A stretch of DNA of 64,000 nucleotides, from the NCBI GenBank assembly GCA_022497155.1, contig MU385736.1, positions 62,001 through 126,000 of the forward strand. The letters are read 5' to 3'. Positions 35,322 through 45,191 of this stretch are shown in pieces. Made by a program: the position numbers and the translations under genes. Positions within the stretch are counted from its first letter, which is position 1. Each line of letters opens with the position of its first letter. This DNA comes from Whalleya microplaca (Eukaryota; Ascomycota; Sordariomycetes; Xylariales; Xylariaceae). The notes under the pieces were generated by a model. The model was not told the origin of the DNA and did no database searches. It saw only the letters and a list, made by a program, of their open reading frames with translations.

Positions 35322-36348
35322 TTATTTCGGCGCGCCACTGCTCCCAGTATTTAAAGCCTTGTCCCAGACTCCTTCCGTGAATTCCCATATCTTTTCTGTC
35401 CAGCCGTTGTCCTCGTAATACTTCAGGGCCTTGTTGGCCGGAATGATGTCACTCCTGGAGCTGATGCGCCACGAGCCTGGTGTGTATTGGCTGCTAGTCA
35501 GGTGGAAGGCCTGCCTCTCGCCCGACTCCTTCGGCGACATGCCTATAAAGAAGTGCATAATCCCCATTAAGCCTTTTACTGTCACCAGGACAATCCGCCA
35601 CAAGAAACTCGAAGACTTGGGAGGGTCCATACGGCGCAAGTTGTCAGATTTCACCAGACTAGGAAAGTTGTGCATGAAGGTGATCTGATCATTATGAGTA
35701 GCTAGATGATCAAAGGCCGAGCTTGTCATCAAGGTCGTGTGCTTCATCACGCCTAATATCGACCACTTCTGCTCTAGGCCGATATCCTGCTCGTCGATAC
35801 GCTTTTCCTTGCCGCCGTTCAGTACGCTGAGGACTCTTGGCCGTTGTGACTGATGAAGCAGGGGTAGCAGATTGAACACGAGCCGCATGCGTGAATAGTA
35901 CGATATAGCAAAGCATGTCTCAAGTCCTTCTCTCGTAACTATGCAGACTATTGACTCTAGGAGACTCACGGACGAACGGCGGATACTTACGAACGGCTCC
36001 ATTTATCGGGATGCCGCCCATGCTCATGCACAAGAAGTCGACCTTCTTCTCGGCAGCAGCGATCTGCTCGCACGCTGCATCGATGCCCGATATGAGCGAG
36101 ACGTCGGTCTCGATGAAGACGATGCTCATTTGCGGGTGAAGAGATTCGAGGACCTTGCGCTGGCTTGCGAATCGCGATGCGGATCTCTCGAGGATATAAA
36201 ACGTCGCGGATGCGAACATGGTCATCATCCTCTCCAAAGTGCGAGCGCCGATGCCACTTGTGGCGCCGGCGAAGACGCACACGGCGCCCTGGTTGTTCTG
36301 GCTAGCGAACTCCTCATTGCTGCGAATAACTGTTGCTACTGGCGTCAT
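35322..36348 (-). CDS. Short-chain dehydrogenase/reductase-like protein
   Basis: There are two exons (36348-35991, 35938-35322) and 324 residues. The Rossmann cofactor loop GATSGIG is at 28-34, followed by a beta strand ending IETDVS and the core DFLCMSMGGIPING. After the intron come GLETCFAISYYSRMRLVFNLLPLL and RVLSVLNGGKE. The classical YxxxK pair after strand five is not evident: the region reads ILGVMKHTTLMTSSAF. I know a fungal SDR subgroup with this feature, whose chemistry is unclear. The intron ends are GTAAGT and GCATAG and frame is kept. It lies about 2.3 kb from the polyketide synthase on the same strand, so a ketoreductase role there is a reasonable guess. Confidence 0.85.
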
Positions 36349-36980
36349 TTTGGTAGCTGTGGTAGCAAACCCTGATCTTAGCCCGGTAGCCCTGGACAGA
36401 AAAAGAGAGTTGTTATTTCAATAGTTACTTATTTCAGTAACAGTATCAAGCTACAAGTTGAGTTACTCATTACCCCTCACAAGGCCTGCGCCGTAACAAT
36501 CCTCATTAAAATACATTCCTCCCATGAACCAACGTTGTCACTATTATCTCGTAAGCGCACATGTAGCGAATCACTATCCGATAATGCAGTCACTGCTATT
36601 GCGCCTCAAAAAAGAGAGTGGAATGCTGAAAACGAGGCACCTGGCGCTGTGCCGCAGGCTCGCACTCAACTTGGGTTAGAGCCGCAGCAACTCAGGGGCA
36701 CTCAGGGCAGCTCAGGTCTATTGACAACATCGTGTATATACATACCATTGCTAAATTTACTGTTCCCCTCAGAAGGCTTATAGCACAATAAGTGCGCTTG
36801 TAAAAGAACATGTTGAAAAAGGGTGTTACATATCGGGTTTGAAAACCGGCATCCGCACAGCCACCGAAACTAGCTAGGCTGTTGTTGTTAGGGTTAGGCA
36901 GCAGCCTTCGAGGACGACTACTTTAATTACACCTCTGCATAAGATTTTAACCAATTCATTATGATGACTTTCACTTCGCT
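36349..36980. other. Intergenic, divergent promoter region
   Basis: A frame at 36535-36783 has no ATG start and no motif. Nothing else seen. Confidence 0.5.
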
Positions 36981-38351
36981 ATGCCTCAAACAACTATATC
37001 ATGCCCGCACGAAACCTTGCAGCTAGAGCCGTCGGCGTATGCTGGAGCGGTCGGTTTCAATAGACTTAACCCCGATCGGAGGCTAGCAGCGACAACTAGG
37101 TCGGGACGCAATCCGCTCATTGTTAAAGGACAATATGCTGAAACCCTTATAAACCGGGCTCAGGATATTGCCGACAATCTGTCGGGGACATTCCCAGGTC
37201 CACTGGTACTACCGAATGATGACCTAGCCTGGGATCCAAAGTCACCACCGCAGTCTTTCCGCTCCTGGCTGAATGAGAAGGCGCGCAATAAGCCAACGAA
37301 GAGACGCAAGACTCTCTACGTTGCTGCCGCACCTGAGATTACCCCCGATGTGAAGTTCATGAGGGACTGGATAACGCCAAACGTCAATGATCGGGTCAAC
37401 GCATCATCGAGCAACAAGTTGACCCCGCCGCCCTCTGCAGACTTCATTAAATATCTCAGCTCCTTTTACCACGGACTAACCGTGAAGCCTTTTCCGCATC
37501 GCTTGCGGTTCATTCCGTGGATAGAATCGGTGAATAAAAATGAGTCTGGCAGCGGTACTGAATCCGTTGGATTGGCTATACGGGACGACTCTATCCATAT
37601 CCGCGTTAGGCCTTCACCCGACAAGGTTTTCAATGGTCAGCTGAATCTCGAAGATCTTCTCGATTCCGCCATCCATATGCTACCCGATGATGCGTATGCT
37701 ATTGTTCTGCTTGTCGACCACGACATCTATGAGGATGAGGATGATGATTTCTGCTGCGGACGAGCATACGGAGGCAGCCGGGTAGCGGTCGTATCGAGTG
37801 CCAGATACCATCCTGCTTTAGACGACCATGCCGACATCGACTACGCGCATATGTGGCCTACTTCTCACTGCAAGTCATATATCGACAGCCTCTGTGCTGC
37901 CGAGGGCCTTCCCGCTGCAGTAGGTGTTCGGGGGCAAAGTGTGAGTCCTGTTGGGCCACTTCATGCGGCTGTTGAAGCAGTGAGAACCCTAGAAAGGTCA
38001 TCAACCCCAGGAGACGAAAGAGGCTTATGGTTCTCGAGGCTCGCGAGGACAGTAGCGCATGAGCTTGGCCATTGTCTTGGTATGGGCCACTGCGTGTACT
38101 ATGCGTGCATGATGCAGAGCACAGCAGGCATGACAGAGGACGTGCGGCAGCCCCCGTATCTATGTCCAGTGTGTCTGAGTAAGATCTCGTATATGGTTGC
38201 TTGTGAGCTTGAAGCAAGAGATGAAGCTGGAAAGGAGGAGTATATAAAAGAGAGATATAGAAGCATCGCGGGGTTCTGTGATCTATGGAAAGGGGTTGGG
38301 ATGTTTGCTGGATACGGGGCGTGGATACGTGCCAGACTTGAACAGCTTTAA
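36981..38351 (+). CDS. Archaemetzincin-type zinc metalloprotease (peptidase family M54)
   Basis: A single exon of 456 residues. The extended metzincin-like site is at 360-371: His360, Glu361, His364 and His370 in HELGHCLGMGHC, followed by VYYACMM and CPVCLSK, the second four-cysteine zinc site that defines archaemetzincins. Upstream is AIVLLVDHDIYEDEDDDFCCGRAYGGSRVAVVSSARYHP, matching the central part of the fold. The first 150 residues are less conserved. No signal peptide or membrane segment is present, so it is likely cytosolic. The physiological substrate of the family is not established. The absence of introns contrasts with its neighbours. Confidence 0.9.
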   Translation: MPQTTISCPHETLQLEPSAYAGAVGFNRLNPDRRLAATTRSGRNPLIVKGQYAETLINRAQDIADNLSGTFPGPLVLPNDDLAWDPKSPPQSFRSWLNEKARNKPTKRRKTLYVAAAPEITPDVKFMRDWITPNVNDRVNASSSNKLTPPPSADFIKYLSSFYHGLTVKPFPHRLRFIPWIESVNKNESGSGTESVGLAIRDDSIHIRVRPSPDKVFNGQLNLEDLLDSAIHMLPDDAYAIVLLVDHDIYEDEDDDFCCGRAYGGSRVAVVSSARYHPALDDHADIDYAHMWPTSHCKSYIDSLCAAEGLPAAVGVRGQSVSPVGPLHAAVEAVRTLERSSTPGDERGLWFSRLARTVAHELGHCLGMGHCVYYACMMQSTAGMTEDVRQPPYLCPVCLSKISYMVACELEARDEAGKEEYIKERYRSIAGFCDLWKGVGMFAGYGAWIRARLEQL

Positions 38352-38753
38352 TATCTTTTTCCGTTTATAAAGGATCCAATAACGTACCACGTAATAACTC
38401 GTTAATAGAAAGACTACTTTTAGGTAAGTTTCAATACCGTGCCAATTCAGGTATATAAGGTTCAGGAAAGGGCACCCTTTCCTAATTGCCTACCTACCTA
38501 GATAGCTAGGCAGTATATACATACCTTATTCGCCCCTTCTCAAATGAGTAAATAATGGCACATTGTAAGTCGTTCCATCGTCGCCATTTCCTTAAAACCC
38601 AATCTTTGCGATGCCTAGTTTTTCTCTCCTTTCCCAGAGCTTCAACATCTCGCCATCATTTTACCTACCTAAGGGTACCTACATACCCCTCTTCACCATC
38701 TACGTGTAATTCAAGACCAGGCGACCAGCGAATTCTCTTTCACATTGCCCACC
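38352..38753. other. Intergenic, tandem genes
   Basis: Contains several CTACCTA / TACCTAC runs (38490-38690), likely simple polymorphic sequence. No gene. Confidence 0.5.
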
Positions 38754-39182
38754 ATGGCCGATCGCTTGGCCTACGCTAGTGATGCACACATCCGAGAGAT
38801 CCTGCTCACGCTTTGTCAAGATACCCACCTCCGAGCACAGGCTATGCTCACGCTTTCTCAAATCGAGATGCGAGAGAAACAGGTGGCGACTACCTCGGAC
38901 ACAGAGAAACTCGTTGGCCGAGACAATGAAGCTGGACTTCGAAAGCGTCGAGCAGAACAGGCTGCAAAAGAAGCGGAGGAAAGGCGGAAGCGTGTTCGAC
39001 TCGAACTAGGCACTGAATCAAGTGGTATGTTGAATAGGTTATCGGATCTGAGAGTAATCTGATTAATTGATTGACGACTAGATGGGAACGTAAACGACTG
39101 TTCATCTGCCACCTCAGTTGACCCATTATATCTCGTCACTCTCCTAAAAGAGATCCAAAGTCATGATGATGATATATGGTGA
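38754..39182 (+). CDS. Small helical protein A, unknown function
   Basis: There are two exons (38754-39024, 39082-39182) and 123 residues. The start has an ideal CACCATGG context. The N-terminal 45 residues form predicted helices with the pattern IREILLTLCQDTHLRAQAML, followed by a strongly charged Lys/Arg/Glu coiled-coil-like stretch (RKRRAEQAAKEAEERRKRVR), and a short second-exon tail. The same N-terminal pattern occurs in the convergent gene at 39735-40470. The frame continues for 44 codons past the TGA at 39180-39182 to a TAG at 39315-39317, so the product may be truncated here. No motif of known function. Confidence 0.6.
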
Positions 39183-39317
39183 TATATTCTATGTAACCAG
39201 TCTCCTGATGAAATCATCAAGAAAATCGAAACAACTGCAGGGTTGGTAGCCTTGAAGGAGCGTATACTTATGGGTCTGACTCCGCGCATATTCTCAGACG
39301 CAAGTCATGACATATAG

Positions 39318-39734
39318 CACACCACACACTTCAATGTATAACTAATGTTGTGGCATGGCAAGGGAATCAAGGGTCGGGATGGGATCTAGCTAAAGGGGAA
39401 TATTTACGATCAAGTGGGTTCAGTGTTACATGCTGCGCGTGTTGCTTTATATGGCAGGGTCATAGTCAGAATGAAATGCAGAAGAGGAAATTGAGTTGCA
39501 CTATTGGGACTGATTGTAAAGAACATTTGACAATAAACATTGTGCCATTGAGTCCCATCTCTCTAGTTTAGGTCGTGTGCTTGAATCCAGTCACTTCCTC
39601 CCAAATGCCAGCAGGCACTTGTGCAAATTATCAACAGATTCAATTAGCCCTCTCGAAACCCCGGGGAATCCATCGTGAGCACGGAAACCTTGCCAACACA
39701 TTGGTTCCCTATGCCTTACGTCTCAAGTTAATCT
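39318..39734. other. Convergent intergenic
   Basis: Shared 3' region of two small genes. A 73-codon frame at 39350 shows no motif. Confidence 0.45.
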
Positions 39735-40470
39735 TCACAGCCCACTAACAAGATTCCACATCAGCTGACGCTGGGTGTTGAGGCTAGAAGTCATCTTCTC
39801 AATCCGCTTCGATAACTCCGCCCTGTGAGACTTTTTCACTCTGCTCATAAAGGATGACTGTCGCGTAATTTCCTCCTGAAGCTGGTTGATGTTTCTCTGC
39901 ACCTTCTTGACCCGTTCCTTGGGCTTGAGTTGGTCTGGAGTGAAAGGGATGTAGATGTCAGCAGTCATCACTTGTATACTTGACCGTCACCTCAAAGGTG
40001 GCAAGATGTGTAGACGTACCCAATTTGCATCGAATAAAAGCCCTCTGCACCCTCTTTGCTTTCTTCGAGTCTTCGGATTCCTCAGCCGCCTCCTCGCAGC
40101 GACGGCGTTTGATTCCGCGTACAGCCGTCACGGTCGGAGACAGTGGAGAAGATGTAAGTCTCGGCTGACCAGTACCGGACATCGTGGCAGACAACGAGGA
40201 ACGGGAAGAAGAATGCGCGAACGAAGGCGAGACCTGTGGAGAGGGAAGTAGACGCTGGCGGGATCCCGAGCCTAGGCTCGGACTCGGTCTGGCGCCATGA
40301 ACGCGCGGCTCGAGCTCCGTGTTGGTGGTCGTTAGGGTGATAGACTCCGGGTCCAAATTCTGGAGGACTTGGTCTCTGATCTCGGGGTTCTCGCTGCAGA
40401 GCTTCGCGAGGAGATGTCGAAGCTTCCAGAGGCTGGCGCTGTCGATTAGGTCTCGGACATGATCCATCAT
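39735..40470 (-). CDS. Small helical protein B, unknown function
   Basis: There are two exons (40470-40020, 39970-39735) and 228 residues. The 49-bp intron has GTACGT and ATACAAG ends. The N-terminus LWKLRHLLAKLCSENPEIRDQVL resembles that of small protein A. The middle (about 60-125) is Ser/Pro/Thr-rich and looks disordered, followed by a basic nuclear-signal-like RGIKRRRCEEAAEESEDSKKAKR. The C-terminus is a coiled coil (KERVKKVQRNINQLQEEI, SKRIEKMTSSLNTQRQLM). This suggests a nuclear adaptor or structural protein, inferred only. Two consecutive ATGs open the frame. Confidence 0.65.
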
Positions 40471-40972
40471 GTGTTAGGTAGTCTCGGGGACCAAGAAACT
40501 TTGGAGACGGAATTGAAGGTTCGAATTTGGCACGAGTTGAAGTACAACGATACGCAATGATATGCTGTTGGTCAACTTCAATTGTATATACTCAGGTGCA
40601 TTGGTGGTGCGGGAAAGAATTGGATTCTGAGTTGGAGTGAGCGCAAATTGAAGTTGGTAAAGAAAGGAAAGGAGTTGAATACTTGGTCAGCCTGAACGTA
40701 ATTATTGGGCAAAGAGTCACCGCCTTCAATTATCAATGTAGATTCATTAGTTTATGGCTACGTACTTGACCACTCTGAAATTATTCGTACCATTGCACCA
40801 ACCCCTGTTTCCCGAATACATCTCAGACCCTTTGTCCTCTTTTTCATTCTCTCTCAAATCCCATATCCCACCAATGCACACACATACGCCCAGTCCACGA
40901 TCACACGCGCAGATATTGAGGTATATCATGGTTGTTGAAACCATGCCTTATAACCGCCAGAGCCCTGTTGTT
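40471..40972. other. Intergenic, no supported gene
   Basis: Promoter of small protein B and 3' region of the next leftward gene. Short pyrimidine-rich and CACACA runs only. Confidence 0.45.
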
Positions 40973-41305
40973 TTAGGTCGGGACAGGTCCCGCTGGCGAA
41001 CTCGTTGTGACGATACCCTGACCATCATTTCCCGAGTCACCTCTCCCAGCCGAGCTCCCATGACTTTTGCCGTGTACCGAAGACGGCATTGGTGCTCTGG
41101 TCGAACTAGCTCCTGCTGGCATGTGAGAATGCCGTTTTGCGGTTACGGGACCTGGTCTTCCCCCTTCGAGACCTGTCGCCCTCTGTGCCTCCAATTTTTT
41201 TGCACGTCTCCCTTTGCAATATCGGAAGATCAAATAGGAGGCCCATCCGATCGATAGCCCGGCAGACACGAGACACATCACTAAGGCAATGTCAACGGCC
41301 TCCAT
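40973..41305 (-). CDS. Small single-pass membrane protein, hypothetical
   Basis: A single exon of 110 residues. One hydrophobic helix lies at about 5-27 (IALVMCLVSAGLSIGWASYLIF), directly followed by basic CKGRRAKKLEAQR, the usual inside-positive edge. The rest is Ser/Gly/Pro-rich and low complexity. The ATG context (CACAATGG) is good. I recognise no family; length and layout fit a small fungal type III membrane protein, but chance coding is possible. Confidence 0.45.
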   Translation of the reverse strand: MEAVDIALVMCLVSAGLSIGWASYLIFRYCKGRRAKKLEAQRATGLEGGRPGPVTAKRHSHMPAGASSTRAPMPSSVHGKSHGSSAGRGDSGNDGQGIVTTSSPAGPVPT

Positions 41306-43090
41306 TGTGATGAGACTGGGCAGCGGGTTGGCAGCTAGTTGACTCTTCGAATTTTGAAGACTGTTGGTGATTCTGTGGTGTTGTTCTGGTAGTTATACAG
41401 CTCGAACTTCTCTCTATACAATGTTAAGAAGCGAAGAGCAGCATTGTAATTACAGTCGGGATATTTATGTCCAAGACGTAGCTTCCCACGACCGTTGGGA
41501 AAGCGGCCGTGCAGACTATGGCAAGAGTTCATCATCGGACGACTGCATTCTTCCCGCCACTTACCGGCTCTGTCAAGGACACATGTCCAAGTAGCTATAA
41601 TTGCGGGTAGTATGTCGGATGAAGCTATTCCTTAGCCTCCCAACAGATGTCCCGAACTTTACAGAAGCAACTGTAAATGCTCCGTGAATCACTGCCGGCC
41701 GGATAGGAAAGATCGGACTAGAGAACTCCTCTATGTTTCCTATACGTTTTGATCTGATATGGCGACACAATGTTGACGAACCAAAAACATCGAGACTTGC
41801 CGGAACACTACTAGCAGGTTGAGCCACTTAGATATGAGCCCACTGCGTCATGGAACAGGTATCATGTGAGACATCTGACAACCGCCTCCGAAGCAAAGCC
41901 TCCGAGTCATCCGAAGCTGTATCGCCGATCTCCCCTGTACTGTAATTTTCCTATTCGCTGTGGTGTAGTGCCGGAACACGACATTAGGATGCATTATGCA
42001 ATATGGATAGAACGTGCCAATAGGGTGCTGACGGGAGGCACAGGGCTGTCTGCATAGCGAAGTCGGCTTCCGTTATTGTATTGCCTTGTGACTCCGGAAT
42101 AGCTCAAATCATGACTGCCACTATGTCATGTCGTGAAATTGCGACTAGTCTTGAGACGGAAAATCTCCCAATTCTTGACAAGGGACAAGGGCATTTATTG
42201 GTTACATCTTCAAAATCAGCGTTCAAATGCCTCATAGGAAATGTGTTCAAACTACCTGGGTATCTATCATTGTATTGCCTGAATCATGGGCGGTAATCAT
42301 TGAATTATATGAGTTGAAGATGAGGCTTCAGGAGGGTGTTGGGTAAGGGAGTCACCTGATAGTCGTTCCCAATCCCAATTGCCCTCGTACTAGTATCATC
42401 AGAGTATTTGAAGTTGCCTATACGTTTGTACTACCTAACCAGTCAGCCTACTAGTATTTGATGTAGGACAAGTCGTTTCGCCTGCTTGATAAGCGGATGC
42501 GGTATGATTGAAAACCGGTCCATACCAACAGAAACCGAAAGGCGAACTTGCGAAATTAATCTTATCTCCTATCGATGTTTGTTCGTTATAGACCAGGTTT
42601 GTCTGTCGGTGCCTAGCTCGCCTAGACTACATTTGTGTGTCAACATCTAAATCAGGGAGCATTGTGGAGTGTTCCAGACAAAACGGCCTGCTCCCGGTGA
42701 CCAGAATACCTTCCCGGACGTAACGTCCCCCACCAGAACCGAAAACACAAGACGAAAACAACTGGGACCGGCTTTGGGGGAAGGCCGGAGATCCGAGACC
42801 GTGACCGGAGATCGAGATGAACCAACCGAGATGCTCGGACTTGCTATGACAAGCCTGACAAGATATTGGTCAAGTATGTGTGACGTGTCGATTGGAGAAG
42901 GTGGAATGATCAATGATGCCATGTCCTATAAAGTACCAACGATACTGCAAGTTTGCTAGATGACTAGGATGGGCCTCTCAACATACCGAATGGCGCATAT
43001 AACAGCTTGACTGTTCATTCCATCTTAACCGTACTTGACTTCAACATCAATCTGGTTCTCATCCAAGACACTAGACCATACAACGACATC
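41306..43090. other. Intergenic, no supported gene
   Basis: About 1.8 kb with only short overlapping frames lacking motifs. A direct repeat CCGGAGATC at 42785 and 42804 lies in the upstream region of the FAD monooxygenase and may be regulatory or chance. Confidence 0.45.
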
Positions 43091-44625
43091 ATGGCTGTTG
43101 GAAACCAACTAAGTGTGATTATTGTTGGTTCGGGACTCGCAGGTCTAGCTGCGGCGCGAATCTTGCGAGAGAAACACCAGGTCACCGTATACGAGCGCGG
43201 CGAACCATCGATAGCAACAGGAGGCCAGGTGAGTACCTAGATTCTGTTATTCGTTGTCTAGTTCTGCAAAGGAGAAAAACATTACGAAAATATGACGTCG
43301 GAGGCTATAAGCCCCTTGTTTCGTTTTGATTATATCTCCAATAGCTCCCAATAAAGACTCAGAGAACTAATTTCTGGCTCCTTAATAATGTAATAGGGGG
43401 TTGCAAGCTTCCCAAATGCTGTCAAAATCCTTCGGGACATTGGCTTCGACGCCGATCGGGCTGGCTCGGTCCCCATCTGTGGATTCAGGACGCTCGATAA
43501 AGGGGGGAAACAGATATTCGACTCTGCGGTGCCGTTCGAGGAAAAATATGGCGCCCCCGCGATGTCTCATATGCGGGTAGACTTTAGGGCAGAGCTGTTA
43601 CGCCTTGCCACTGCTCCGTCAAAGGAGTTAGGTATTGGGGGTGAGCCTGTCAAAATGGTGTTTAACAACGGCGCGAGGGACATTGATGGTGAAGCCGGGG
43701 TAATCACGCTTGACGATGGGTCGAAGGCCGAGGCCGACGTAATCATCGGTAAGTATTGGATAATATACGAAGCAATCCATCCTATGACTGTAAAAGCGAT
43801 GGTGGAAGCTAATAGAAGCAAATAGTCGCGGACGGTATCCACTCTCGCCTACGACCCCGAATCTCCGGCAGCGGCTGTCCCGATCCGGAGAAAAGCGGAC
43901 TGACCTGCTGCCGAGTGGCCGTATCGGTCAATGAGGCCATAAAGGCCCTGGGGCACCTACCTGACTGGTGGCAGAAACAACGAACCGGCGATCGCCGCGT
44001 CATGATCTGGGAAGCAGGAGACGGCTCGGATCGCATTATGGTGGTTTACGGACTGCGCCACACCAACTACATGAACATGTCATGCGTCTTCCCGACCAGG
44101 CACGAGAAGGAGAGCACGACGCAATCCTGGTTCGCCGAGGGCGACCGTCAGGAGATGTTGGACATATTCAGTGACTTTGATCCCAGCCTCGTGGCGCTCT
44201 TAGGGTAAGTTTACCGTTGAATGTTGAACGTGGAAAGCATCAAGATAGCTAACCGTTGTCTGTATAGCGTGGCGACCGAGGTAAAGCTGTGGGAACTTCA
44301 GGACATCGAACCCATCCCTGCTTGGACGTCCGGTCGTGCGATTCTTATTGGAGATGCTGCGCACGCCATGACACCCCTTCAAGGTCAGGGCGCTAACATG
44401 GGCATCGAAGACGCCGAGGCATTCCGGCTACTCATGGAGCCTGGTGTGCGACGCGCCGACGTTCCGGATATCCTCAGGCGAATCGAGCACGTGAGGAAGC
44501 CCCGCAATACGGCTGTCCTTGGTAACACCAGGAAGACAAGCCGTGGGGTTAAAGGGGATGAGAGGTATGCAGTAATGGATGAGAATTGCACTTATGATGG
44601 AATTTACAAGGCCTTGGGCGAATGA
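43091..44625 (+). CDS. FAD-dependent monooxygenase, salicylate-hydroxylase-like
   Basis: The model has four exons (43091-43228, 43397-43748, 43826-44204, 44268-44625) and 408 residues. The FAD-binding GxGxxG motif GSGLAG is at 13-18 and the acidic strand end is VYERGEP. The DG motif is in VADGIHSRLRP. The GD motif is RAILIGDAAHAMTPLQGQGANMGIED. These three define class A flavoprotein aromatic hydroxylases, which use NAD(P)H and oxygen to hydroxylate phenols. All four joints keep frame with GT-AG ends. The start ATG has ATC before it (A at -3). No membrane anchor is seen. It is the only oxidative tailoring enzyme between the polyketide synthase and the window's right part. Confidence 0.92.
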
Positions 44626-45191
44626 GTCAGGATATGAGGGTCTATTAAGCCTCAAGCACTACAGACCATCAGATGTTAATGCAAAGTATCTACATAAGCT
44701 AAGTATTGAATATATTGGTCTACTCTATTTCTCTGTCGCACACTGCTTCCTGCTTAGTTTCGGATGTCATTGCTTGAGACATACCAGGAAGTGGTTCCCA
44801 TTAGGATAACGAACTTGTAACTGGGGTAGAGGGTGAGACCATCGCACAAATGCTTCCTTGTACTTGTATCCACTTAAAGTCGAAGACGGCATCAGGGAGA
44901 TCTAAGGACTGTTTTCTCTCGTACTTCTATGATAGGTTCTAGGACCAATCATTGAAAATATTTGCGATAACATCCTTATCATAGAGGGTATACCTAATCG
45001 TCCATCTTTCCAACACTCAGGCCGAGGTATTGTCGCTCTCAATATTTTGAACAAGGAACGATTTGCGCTTTTCTGAGACGGGAATGGCTTCAAGCAAACT
45101 GTCTAGCTTTTGTCACAGCAGATGGGGCAGGAAGGTGGGCGGAACGAATTCCAACGTCATGCCATCTCATAGTATCGGCATGCTCGTGTGA
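44626..45191. other. Convergent intergenic
   Basis: Shared 3' region of the monooxygenase and the helicase. Nothing else seen. Confidence 0.5.

Noticed and set aside
36535..36783. 82-codon frame MSLLSRKRTCSES-like
   Set aside because: Starts with TTG, no ATG, no homology features.
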